A stretch of DNA of 26,459 nucleotides from Mageeibacillus sp. UBA1212 (lineage in GTDB: Bacteria > Bacillota > Clostridia > UBA1212). Below the pieces are notes generated by a model. It did not search any database, had not been told where the DNA came from, and saw only the letters and a list, made by a program, of their open reading frames with translations. A program made the position numbers and the translations under genes. The stretch lies in contig DBXM01000035.1 of NCBI GenBank assembly GCA_002309655.1, positions 1 to 26,459 on the forward strand. The letters run 5' to 3'. How positions within the stretch are numbered: position 1 is the stretch's first letter; every line of letters begins with the position of its first letter. Of this stretch, positions 15,869 to 22,540 are shown piece by piece.

Positions 15869-16263
15869 GGGATTGCTCAGTTTTGAGCTATTTTCGCGTG
15901 CGCGGCTCCGAAGCTGCCGCACTTTGCATCGCGTCCCTCACTTGACTGGGCAAAGCCCAGAATCGTTCATGCCGCCGATGCAAAGCTGCGGCTTCATACA
16001 CAAGGTTGCAATTTGTTTCCAAACGAGTCGCGTATATCTCGCGCGAAGACGACTTTTAGCAACAGCTAAACCGGAGGCTGAGCGGAGATATACGCGGCTC
16101 TACCGCGAGCGGGCCGTTCGCGCGAAGCAGTCTGCGAGCAATTCGCCGCAGGCACCATATTGTTAATCGCACTCCGTTAGAGAAGCACTTTTGTACCGGA
16201 AACGTACTACATTCTGAAGCTCATTCACGCGGACTGCGTAAAGAGCCAAAAATGTGCAATCCC
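15869..16263 (+). ncRNA. Structured element E1: candidate three-way-junction RNA or structured repeat
   Basis: This 395-nt stretch has no credible gene but is dense in helices. P1 closes the element: GGGATTGC (15869-15876) with GCAATCCC (16256-16263), and TTTTG plus GCT (15881-15889, A15886 bulged) with AGC plus CAAAA (16244-16251). P3 is TGCGCGG (15899-15905) with TCGCGCG (16118-16124). P2 is GCAGTCTGCG (16127-16136) with CGCGGACTGC (16228-16237). Inside P3 lie two long hairpins. One is 15910-15995, with a 10-bp stem 15922-15931/15976-15985. The other is a 16-bp stem 16025-16040/16085-16100 that holds TTTAGC-AACA-GCTAAA at its tip. Several pairs are G-U only if the plus strand is the RNA, so plus is the likely sense. 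The element ends 2 bases from the pnp stop codon. The same junction recurs as E2. I do not recognise the family. Confidence 0.55.
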
Positions 16264-16265
16264 GT

Positions 16266-18347
16266 TTACACGTCCTTCATGGAGAGGTCAATGCGGCCCA
16301 TCTTGTCGTAGCCGATAAACTTGACCTTCACGATGTCGCCCTCGGAGACCACGTCCTCGACGCGCTCAACGCGGAACTTCGCCATCTTGGAGATGTGGAC
16401 GAGACCTTCCTGGCCGGGCAGGAACTCGACAAACGCGCCGAACTGCATGAGCCTCGTGACTCTTCCCTCGAACACCTCGCCGACCGTAAGGTTGCCGGTG
16501 ATGCCGTCGATGATCTTCATTGCCTTCTGAGCGGCTTCCTCGTCGGGAGTGGAGATGTAGATCTTGCCTGTCTCTTCGATGTCGATCTTGACGCCGGTAA
16601 CTTCGATGATCTTGTTGATCGTCTTGCCGCCGCTGCCGATGACGTCGCGGATCTTGTCGGTCGGGATCTGCATCGAGAACACCTTCGGCGCGTACTTGGA
16701 CAGTTCCTTTCTGGGCTCGGGGATGCAGGGCAGAATGACTTCGTTGAGGATCTTCATGCGGCCCTTGCGTGTGAGCTCGAACGCCTGCCTGATGACCTCG
16801 TAGGAGAGACCCTGAACCTTGATGTCGACCTGGATGGCCGTGATACCCTTTTCGGTGCCCGCGACCTTGAAGTCCATGTCGCCGAAGAAGTCTTCGATGC
16901 CCTGGATGTCCATGAAGGTGATGAAGTCGTTTTCGTCGTCAGGGTTGGTGACGAGACCGCAGGAGATGCCCGCGACCGGAGCCTTGATCGGAACGCCCGC
17001 CGCCATGAGCGCGAGTGTCGAACCGCAGACGCTGCCCTGGGAGGTCGAACCGTTGGACATGAGAACCTCGGAAACGAGTCTCAGCGTGTAGGGGAACTCT
17101 TCCTCGGAGGGAATGACCGGAACGAGTGCGCGCTCCGCGAGTGCGCCGTGGCCGATCTCTCTTCTGCCGGGTGACTTGATCGATTTAGCTTCGCCGACGC
17201 TGTAGCCGGGGAAGTTGTACTGGTGAATGTAACGCTTTCTGTCCTCTTCGTCGATACCGTCGAGTATCTGGTACTCTGAAAGCTGACCGAGCGTGCAGAT
17301 CGTGAGGACCTGCGTCTGGCCTCTCGTGAACAGGCCGGAACCGTGAACTCTCGGAAGCACGTCAATTTCCGCGCTGAGAGGTCTGATCTCGTCAAGCGCT
17401 CTGCCGTCGACTCTCTTGTGCTCCTTGAGGAGGTAGTTCCTGACAACGCTCTTTTCGAGCTTGTAGATTGCCTCGTTGATGAGGGCCTTAGAATCCGGAT
17501 ACTTTTCGGCGAGCCTGGCCTGAACGTCGGCGGTGAGAGCGTCGATCGCGTTGTCGCGAACGGTCTTGTCAACCGCGAGAACGGCCTGCTTCATGGTCTC
17601 GAGGCCGATCGCCTCAACGTCCTCGTAAAGGTCGTGCGGCACCGCGCATGAAGTGTAGGTGAACTTCGGCTTGCCGACTTCGGCAACGATGGACTCGATG
17701 AATTCGCAGATCTTTTTGATGACGCCGTGACCCTTGATGATGGCGTTCAGCATCACGTTTTCGGGAACCTCGTTCGCGCCCGCCTCGACCATCGTGACCT
17801 TTTCCTTCGTGCCGGCGAGGGTTACGTACATGTCGCTCTTCTCGCGCTGCTTCGCGTCCGGGTTGATGACGACTTCGCCGTTGACGAGTCCGAGCACCAC
17901 GCCGCCGATAGGTCCGTTGAACGGAATGTCGGAAATGGAAATGGCCGCGGAAGTACCGATCATGGCCGCGATCTCAGGCGAATTGTCCTGGTCAACGGAG
18001 AGAACCGTGTTGATGACCGCGACGTCGTTTCTGAGGTCCTTCGGGAACAGAGGCCTGATAGGTCTGTCGATAACGCGGGACGTGAGAATCGCCTTCTCGG
18101 AGGGCTTGCCCTCTCTCTTGAGGAATCCGCCGGGGATCTTGCCTACGGAGTACAGTTTTTCCTCGTAGTCTACGCTGAGCGGGAAAAAGTCGACTCCGTC
18201 TCTGGGCGTCTTGGACGCTGTCGCGGTCGAAATGACCACCGTGTCGCCGTAACGAACCAGGACTGCGCCGTTGGCCAGCTGGGCCATCTTGCCGGTTTCA
18301 ATCGTGAGCGTTCTGCCCGCTAATTCTGTTGTAAACGTCTTAAACAT
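16266..18347 (-). CDS. pnp: Polynucleotide phosphorylase (polyribonucleotide nucleotidyltransferase)
   Basis: The 693-residue protein has two RNase PH-like cores. The first has FFPLSVDYEEKLYSVGKIPG and RPIRPLFP. The second has GSGLFTRGQTQVL, SPGRREIGHGALAERAL and FFGDMDFKVAGT with the catalytic aspartates. A KH domain (DVIGSGGKTI) and an S1 domain (GRVTRLMQFGAFVEF) complete it. It ends right after S1, without the acidic or basic tail some homologues have. PNPase is a trimeric, phosphate-dependent 3'-5' RNA exonuclease of the degradosome. It lies downstream of rpsO as in many bacteria, but the 436-base gap is unusually long and contains E2. No good Shine-Dalgarno site precedes the ATG (only a weak AAAGAAAA run), consistent with control at the leader. 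Its stop abuts element E1. Confidence 0.97.
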   Translation of the reverse strand: MFKTFTTELAGRTLTIETGKMAQLANGAVLVRYGDTVVISTATASKTPRDGVDFFPLSVDYEEKLYSVGKIPGGFLKREGKPSEKAILTSRVIDRPIRPLFPKDLRNDVAVINTVLSVDQDNSPEIAAMIGTSAAISISDIPFNGPIGGVVLGLVNGEVVINPDAKQREKSDMYVTLAGTKEKVTMVEAGANEVPENVMLNAIIKGHGVIKKICEFIESIVAEVGKPKFTYTSCAVPHDLYEDVEAIGLETMKQAVLAVDKTVRDNAIDALTADVQARLAEKYPDSKALINEAIYKLEKSVVRNYLLKEHKRVDGRALDEIRPLSAEIDVLPRVHGSGLFTRGQTQVLTICTLGQLSEYQILDGIDEEDRKRYIHQYNFPGYSVGEAKSIKSPGRREIGHGALAERALVPVIPSEEEFPYTLRLVSEVLMSNGSTSQGSVCGSTLALMAAGVPIKAPVAGISCGLVTNPDDENDFITFMDIQGIEDFFGDMDFKVAGTEKGITAIQVDIKVQGLSYEVIRQAFELTRKGRMKILNEVILPCIPEPRKELSKYAPKVFSMQIPTDKIRDVIGSGGKTINKIIEVTGVKIDIEETGKIYISTPDEEAAQKAMKIIDGITGNLTVGEVFEGRVTRLMQFGAFVEFLPGQEGLVHISKMAKFRVERVEDVVSEGDIVKVKFIGYDKMGRIDLSMKDV

Positions 18348-18489
18348 GCTTTTCTTTGCTTACCCGGTCTTCCGGAAGGTTCTTTTCCCGCCTCAGTATT
18401 TTGGCAGGGAACGGAAGCCGTCACGGCCCACCACCGAATAAGCTCCTCCAATCTTCTAATATTACAGCAATCGCTGCTTACAACCTTAA

Positions 18490-18676
18490 CCGAAGCGTTT
18501 ATTTAAGGCTCTTTACGCAATTCACTCTTATGTGTCGTAATGCAAGAGAATTATGTAACAATGTGTCTTGCGACAGATTGTTGAGTGAATTGCTTTGCGC
18601 GAGCTTCCCTCTCGCAGTACCTTTGTACAGCTTCGGGGTCGCGCACGCAAAAATAGCTCTTAACTAAACGCTTTGG
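18490..18676 (-). ncRNA. Structured element E2: second copy of the three-way-junction element, in the rpsO-pnp gap
   Basis: Read on the minus strand, this 187-nt element has the same plan as E1. P1 pairs 18676-18659 with 18507-18490 (16 of 18 positions) and continues as GCT/AGC after a bulged A. P3 is TGCGCGA (18645-18639) with TCGCGCA (18602-18596). P2 is a perfect 11-bp helix, GCAATTCACTC (18593-18583) with GAGTGAATTGC (18527-18517). An inner hairpin AACAAT/ATTGTT plus TGTC/GACA lies at about 18557-18582. A small GTAC/GTAC hairpin (18617-18628) sits inside P3. The block 18656-18625 matches 29 of 32 bases of E1 (15885-15916), and the right end TGCGTAAAGAGCC is shared. It lies in the probable pnp leader, in the same sense as pnp. 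Besides E2, its small relative and the rpsO terminator, the rest of the gap (18348-18489) holds a G-rich leader with short palindromes and no recognisable gene. Confidence 0.55.
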
Positions 18677-18681
18677 AGCAA

Positions 18682-18727
18682 TTTAAGGCTTTTTACGCAC
18701 AATTTTACATCGCCTTTTCGCCTTAAA
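18682..18727 (-). repeat. Miniature relative of E1/E2 (E3)
   Basis: On the minus strand TTTAAGGC (18727-18720) pairs with GCCTTAAA (18689-18682). Just before the closing strand the sequence TGCGTAAAAAGCC repeats the right-end block of E1 and E2 with one change. The 20 bases ending at GCCTTAAAT match the right end of E2 at 18 positions. It looks like a degenerate or internally deleted copy directly upstream of E2. Confidence 0.35.
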
Positions 18728-18735
18728 TAGTCCGC

Positions 18736-18770
18736 AAAAGCGGGTGCAATCAAAATACAATCACACCCGC
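18736..18770 (-). terminator. Terminator of rpsO
   Basis: On the minus strand the 7-bp stem GCGGGTG (18770-18764) with CACCCGC (18746-18740) is followed by TTTT (18739-18736). The loop is long and the T-run is short, so termination may be partial, leaving readthrough to pnp. Confidence 0.6.
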
Positions 18771-18783
18771 CACCGCTTTGAAA

Positions 18784-19047
18784 TTACTTTCTGAGACCGA
18801 GTTTCTCAACGAGAGCACGATACCTGTTTACGTCAACTTTTGTGAGATAGTTGAGCAGGCCGCGTCTCTGACCGACCATAAGAAGAAGGCCTCTTCTGGA
18901 ATGATGGTCGTTCTTGTGCGTCTTGAGATGCTCGTTGAGGTCGTTGATTCTCTCGGTGAGAATAGCGACCTGGACTTCAGGGGAACCGGTGTCGCCCTCT
19001 TTGAGTCCGTACTCTTTGATAATTTCCTGTTTTCTTTCCTTTGTCAT
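18784..19047 (-). CDS. rpsO: 30S ribosomal protein S15
   Basis: The 87-residue protein is full length for S15 (usually 88-89). It has the family's KEGDTGSPEVQVAILTERI segment, the 16S-rRNA-binding THKNDHHSRRGLLLMVGQRRGLLNYL region and the C-terminal RYRALVEKLGLRK. S15 is a primary binder of the 16S rRNA central domain and starts assembly of the platform. AAAGGAGA precedes the ATG. Its promoter (19133-19161) is strong. The roughly 80-base leader can form a hairpin (19083-19117), and S15 commonly represses its own mRNA through leader structures. A weak terminator follows, then elements E3 and E2 and pnp. Confidence 0.97.
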   Translation of the reverse strand: MTKERKQEIIKEYGLKEGDTGSPEVQVAILTERINDLNEHLKTHKNDHHSRRGLLLMVGQRRGLLNYLTKVDVNRYRALVEKLGLRK

Positions 19048-19082
19048 GATAATTTCTCCTTTTTATCGGTAATCGCCGGTGT

Positions 19083-19117
19083 CTTTGCGAGGGTCAAAGG
19101 AGTCTCCCGTTGCAAAG
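19083..19117 (-). promoter_or_regulatory. rpsO leader hairpin, possible S15 autoregulatory site
   Basis: On the minus strand CTTTGC (19117-19112) pairs with GCAAAG (19088-19083) around a loop holding GGGAG and CTCC. It sits between the promoter and the ribosome binding site. S15 leader regulators are known in many bacteria but differ in structure, so this role is inferred from position only. Confidence 0.35.
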
Positions 19118-19132
19118 GCACGGTTAAAGTGG

Positions 19133-19161
19133 ATTATAACATCTCCGCGCATGTTTGTAAA
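19133..19161 (-). promoter_or_regulatory. Strong promoter of rpsO
   Basis: On the minus strand TTTACA (19161-19156), a 17-base spacer and a perfect TATAAT (19138-19133) give a leader of about 80 bases. The rest of 19162-19293 contains T-runs but no gene. Confidence 0.88.
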
Positions 19162-19293
19162 GCGTTTTTTTACGCCTCCCGGCCGTTTTTTTCGCCGTTT
19201 TTTCGAAAATACCACAGACCGCCCGCTTTCACTTTTTCTTTATTTTAAGGCAAAAACAGCGCCCGCGCGGCACGTCCCTGCAATATATGCGAA

Positions 19294-19338
19294 AACCGGA
19301 AGGAAAACGTCCGAAGTACGGTGCGTTTCTTTCCGGTT
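19294..19338 (-). terminator. Possible terminator of the LPXTG-like surface protein gene
   Basis: AACCGGAA (19338-19331 on -) pairs with TTCCGGTT (19301-19294) around a loop that can form a second small stem (ACG/CGT). Only a short T-run follows the stem. It is about 57 bases past the stop codon. Confidence 0.4.
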
Positions 19339-19394
19339 TCCGGTTATGCGTCAGCCTGCATTCACAGCCGGCCGGCAGTATTTTAAAAGGTTAA

Positions 19395-20483
19395 TCAGAA
19401 AACTCTCTTGCGGAAAACAACTACCGCAGCGAGGGAGATAACCGCAACGATCGAGATGAGAGCAACGGTCGCGTCACCGGTTACCGGCGTAGGCGGATTC
19501 TGATCTTCGACCAGCTGTGCTCTGTAGTTGACGTAAGCGTCTCTGTCCTTTTCGCCCTCGAATCTGTTCAGCTTGACGATGTCGCCGTTGTCCATCTTGG
19601 CAACTGCCTGGATCTTGTGATCCTTGCCGTCCTTGAGTCCGGTAACGTCGATGGTGATCGTAAATCTGCTCTCGCCGCCAGCGTTGTTAACCTCAGGCTC
19701 GCAAGCAACGGCAAAGTCTCCGTAAACAGGCTCGCCGCCGTCGATGATGTAGCCGTAGGAAACGATCTTAGAGTTGTCGTTGCCGTACCAGCCGTGCATG
19801 GCAACAGTGGTGATCGATCCGTCGGAGCCGTCGATAAGGGCTTTCTTCGCGATAACGGCGTCGTTGCCGTTGGCGACTTCAGCGCCGTTGACGAGGATCT
19901 GGTCGTAGGACATGTGGTCGCCCTTGTCAGCCGCGAAATCGCGGAGACCGCCTTCGGTGGAAGGCTGCTCGGGCTTAACGCCGGTGCCAACCTTGAGGTT
20001 GATCTCAGCGAGCTGCTCCTCAGAGCCGTCGGTGAACTTCGCGAAAACTTCCATAAGGTAGGTGCCGTCGCCGAGCTGATCAAGTCCGGTGAACGCGAAA
20101 GCGTTGTCGTCCTGACCTACACCTGCGTGAGTTCCGCGTGCAACGTCGAGTTTGAACGCGTCTGCAACGTCGCTTCTGTCTCTGTAGTTGTCGGCACATG
20201 TCTTGGCGGCGCCGTCAATCTTGTAATACACTTCGGTCATGTTCTCTTCGCCTACAGCGTCAACGACCCAGCCGAGCATGTAGAGCATGTCTCCGGGCTG
20301 CATTTCAACGTCGTAGTAAACAATGCCTGTTTCCTCGTCGACCTGCGTCGCGGCAATGCCCGCGCCTGCGGCGAGAGTGTTCTCGTTCAGATAAAGTCTG
20401 TCAAAAGAATGCTTCGCGCTTGCGCTGATGCAGAGAGCGATGGTGAGAATCGCGACTACTGTTAAAGCAATAAATTTTTTCAT
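19395..20483 (-). CDS. Cell-surface protein with duplicated domain and LPXTG-like C-terminal anchor
   Basis: The 362-residue protein has a classic signal peptide (about 1-23, ending ISASAK). The C-terminal sorting-type region is TPVTGD (332-337), a hydrophobic helix and a final RKRVF, resembling the LPXTG-like signals (such as NPxTGD) common in Clostridia; the first position is Thr instead of Leu. Two similar regions of about 100 residues can be seen. GW(V/Y) followed by an IDG occurs at 71-91 and again at 231-249. TGL, a DG and AK..DG occur at 132-153 and at 281-300. I do not recognise the repeated domain. CGGAGG lies 6 bases before the ATG and a strong promoter lies upstream. The high-quality promoter and binding site suggest an abundant surface protein. 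No sortase gene is in the window. Confidence 0.85.
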   Translation of the reverse strand: MKKFIALTVVAILTIALCISASAKHSFDRLYLNENTLAAGAGIAATQVDEETGIVYYDVEMQPGDMLYMLGWVVDAVGEENMTEVYYKIDGAAKTCADNYRDRSDVADAFKLDVARGTHAGVGQDDNAFAFTGLDQLGDGTYLMEVFAKFTDGSEEQLAEINLKVGTGVKPEQPSTEGGLRDFAADKGDHMSYDQILVNGAEVANGNDAVIAKKALIDGSDGSITTVAMHGWYGNDNSKIVSYGYIIDGGEPVYGDFAVACEPEVNNAGGESRFTITIDVTGLKDGKDHKIQAVAKMDNGDIVKLNRFEGEKDRDAYVNYRAQLVEDQNPPTPVTGDATVALISIVAVISLAAVVVFRKRVF

Positions 20484-20535
20484 AAAAAACCTCCGGTTTT
20501 AATGTTAACGGCAAATAACGCCTTCATCTTCGAAC

Positions 20536-20564
20536 ATTATACCACCTGTTGCCGCGTGTTACAA
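20536..20564 (-). promoter_or_regulatory. Strong promoter of the LPXTG-like surface protein gene
   Basis: On the minus strand TTGTAA (20564-20559), a 17-base spacer and a perfect TATAAT (20541-20536) lie about 52 bases upstream of the start codon. Confidence 0.85.
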
Positions 20565-20662
20565 GCGTTTTAAAACGTTTCGCGCGCGAAAACAGCCTTC
20601 TTTCTTATTATTCTATTCCGCTTTATACCGCTTGTTCCGAGGCGGGTCTTCAGGCACGCTCT

Positions 20663-21544
20663 TTACGCCTTCATCCACTCCTCGAAGTAGATTCGCGCGC
20701 CTTCGTCCGGGTCGAGGTCGGAACCGCTGTTTTCGATCATATAGCCGATCATCTGCACCGGAACGGTCGGATTTTTCTGCTTCATTTCCCTTTTCTGCGA
20801 CCTGGCCATCTCCGCTATCACCTTTCTCAGGTCGGAGCCGCCGTACGCCGCCTTGTAGAGTTCGGAATCCTTTTTGCGCCTGTAGAGACAGCAGGCGTTG
20901 TGCCCGAGCCTCAGAAGGAGGACTATTCCCGTCGCGGAAATCAAGATCACCGGCAGCGACACCCAGAACGGAACCCGCGTCACGAAGCCGTAAAAGTCGT
21001 TCCAGCCGCCGTGCTCCTCGCCGATAAAAACGACCATGATGACGTACACTATTCCGTAGAGCAGCACCGGCACCAGACCGAGCGCCGCCTCCCTGAAACG
21101 CACAAGGTGGCTGTTGATGAAGCAGCAGAACGTCACAATCGAGAGCACGGGACACACGCCGTGCAGGAAGAAGCGCGAACCGGAAAAGATCAGGTAAAAG
21201 CCCTTGACCGGCGCCAGAATGCAGAGCGACACCAGAAACGTCAGAGCGACGGCTGAAACGGTGACGTGCATCATGATGACCACCCAGTCGGGAAGGTGGT
21301 AGTTCCCGGTGCGCAGGCCGTCGATCGTGTACGGCAGGCAGAGCATCATGGACAGGCCGGCGAGAATGTTGGAGTTGACCGTGAACATACAGAACGTTCT
21401 GATTCCCATGTGGTCGAAATTCTCGTCGTAGATCGTCACGAGGTTCATCGTCACGCCGATTATGACGCAGACAGCAACGATGCTCGCGCCGATAAGCGCG
21501 AAAAGGCACTGTATGCGGTTGCTGCGAATCGCGGGGTCCTTCAT
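20663..21544 (-). CDS. Multispanning membrane protein of unknown function
   Basis: The 293-residue protein has about six or seven hydrophobic helices in residues 10-215, then a charged cytoplasmic tail of roughly 80 residues (RRKKDSELYKAAYGG onward) ending in EEWMKA. The segment FCMFTVNSNILAGLSMM near 50-66 and the histidines in the helix region recall Pr6Pr or FAR-17a/AIG1-like membrane proteins. The match is from memory and weak, so no function is assigned. The ATG has a GGAAGGGAAAAAA-type purine-rich site upstream. It follows the polyferredoxin gene after 86 bases and may share its transcript. No clear terminator separates it from the next promoter region. Confidence 0.75.
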   Translation of the reverse strand: MKDPAIRSNRIQCLFALIGASIVAVCVIIGVTMNLVTIYDENFDHMGIRTFCMFTVNSNILAGLSMMLCLPYTIDGLRTGNYHLPDWVVIMMHVTVSAVALTFLVSLCILAPVKGFYLIFSGSRFFLHGVCPVLSIVTFCCFINSHLVRFREAALGLVPVLLYGIVYVIMVVFIGEEHGGWNDFYGFVTRVPFWVSLPVILISATGIVLLLRLGHNACCLYRRKKDSELYKAAYGGSDLRKVIAEMARSQKREMKQKNPTVPVQMIGYMIENSGSDLDPDEGARIYFEEWMKA

Positions 21545-21630
21545 AACTTTTTTCCCTTCCTTTAAAGGTTTTTCGTTTTTACGGCGGTACTGTGGTTTAT
21601 AAAGCGATTTTTACCTATTTATAGTGCTTT

Positions 21631-22509
21631 TTAAAGCGCCTTTTTCGGGCAGTTTTTCACGCACTCCATGCACAAAATGCACTCGGTCCCGTTTTTGCGC
21701 TTTCTCGAATTGTCGGTCACGTCCACGTCCATCGGGCAGACCTTTTTGCACTTTCCGCAGTTCACGCACTTGTCCTTGTCGCACTTGATCCTGAAAAGCG
21801 AAAAGTAGCTCGCCGGCTTCAGAAAAACGGTGACCGGGCAGACGTACTTGCAAAAAGCCCTGTTGTCCTTAAACGCGAACGCCAGTCCGATGCCGGCCCC
21901 GTAATAGATGACGTTCCCGGCGATGAACGATATGAACATGATCCGTTCCATGTTTTCGACGCCGGCGAGGAAAAGCGCGGACACGAAAACGAGCGATGCC
22001 GCGAACGTCACGTACCTTATCCACCCTATGTTTTTCCGCGGGCGGAGCGGAGTCTTGTACGGCAGAAAATCGAGAACCATCGCGGTCCAGCACGCGTAGC
22101 CGCACCAGCCCCTGCCGAACAGCAGCGGCCCGAAAATTTTCGCCACCGCGTAGTGGATCGTCGCCGCCTCGAAAACCCCGTTAAACAAATAGTACCAGAA
22201 GCCCTCGATCTGCATGTTCTCGCGCGAGATCAGGCCGAGGTAGACGAGCATGTAAAGCCCGATCAGAAGCTGCACGACCCTCCGCGCGTGCTTGTATTTC
22301 CTCTCGAAAAGGAAGATTCCAAGCGCGAGCGAAATTCCGATGTAGCTGAAATTGAACAGATAGAATATATTGTGTTTTGTCAGCCACAGCGTCACCGCTA
22401 TCGCCTCGAAAACGGCAAGAATGATGACCGGCACAAGATGCAGCTTCTTTTTTTCCAATTTACTTTCCGCCTCCGCGTTGCGCCGCTTTTTGTATGCCGG
22501 CGCTCGCAT
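21631..22509 (-). CDS. Membrane polyferredoxin with two 4Fe-4S clusters (NapH/NosR/CcoG-like)
   Basis: The 292-residue protein has about six membrane helices (residues 24-215). Two juxtamembrane motifs, GRGWCGYAC (132-140) and FCKYVCPVTVF (219-229), are typical of the NapH/NosR/CcoG group. A C-terminal ferredoxin module has two 4Fe-4S sites (Cys248, 251, 254, 258 and Cys277, 280, 283, 287). Such proteins pass electrons between the membrane and a redox partner, but no partner enzyme is encoded nearby. The ATG at 22509 lacks a clear ribosome binding site. An in-frame TTG at 22458 follows GGAGG by 11 bases and is a real alternative, giving 275 residues. It lies 31 bases after the GNAT gene, so the two are probably co-transcribed. 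Confidence 0.88.
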   Translation of the reverse strand: MRAPAYKKRRNAEAESKLEKKKLHLVPVIILAVFEAIAVTLWLTKHNIFYLFNFSYIGISLALGIFLFERKYKHARRVVQLLIGLYMLVYLGLISRENMQIEGFWYYLFNGVFEAATIHYAVAKIFGPLLFGRGWCGYACWTAMVLDFLPYKTPLRPRKNIGWIRYVTFAASLVFVSALFLAGVENMERIMFISFIAGNVIYYGAGIGLAFAFKDNRAFCKYVCPVTVFLKPASYFSLFRIKCDKDKCVNCGKCKKVCPMDVDVTDNSRKRKNGTECILCMECVKNCPKKAL

Positions 22510-22540
22510 GCGTATAATGTAGCACAGTCAAGGGCTTTTT

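Noticed and set aside
15858..16166. 102-codon open frame inside E1
   Set aside because: It runs through perfect hairpins, has no ribosome binding site and shows no domain. The RNA structure explains the sequence better.
15869..16263. CRISPR array or tRNA cluster in the structured gap
   Set aside because: The hairpins differ from each other, with no regular repeat-spacer unit and no tRNA-like arms or CCA ends.
18356..18667. 103-codon plus-strand open frame across E2 and the pnp leader
   Set aside because: No ribosome binding site or family match, and its sequence coincides with the helices of E2.
22490..22518. Good-looking plus-strand promoter (TTGTAT, 17 bases, TATAAT)
   Set aside because: No plus-strand gene follows; it would only give an antisense transcript to the GNAT gene. 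Without expression data it is best treated as chance.
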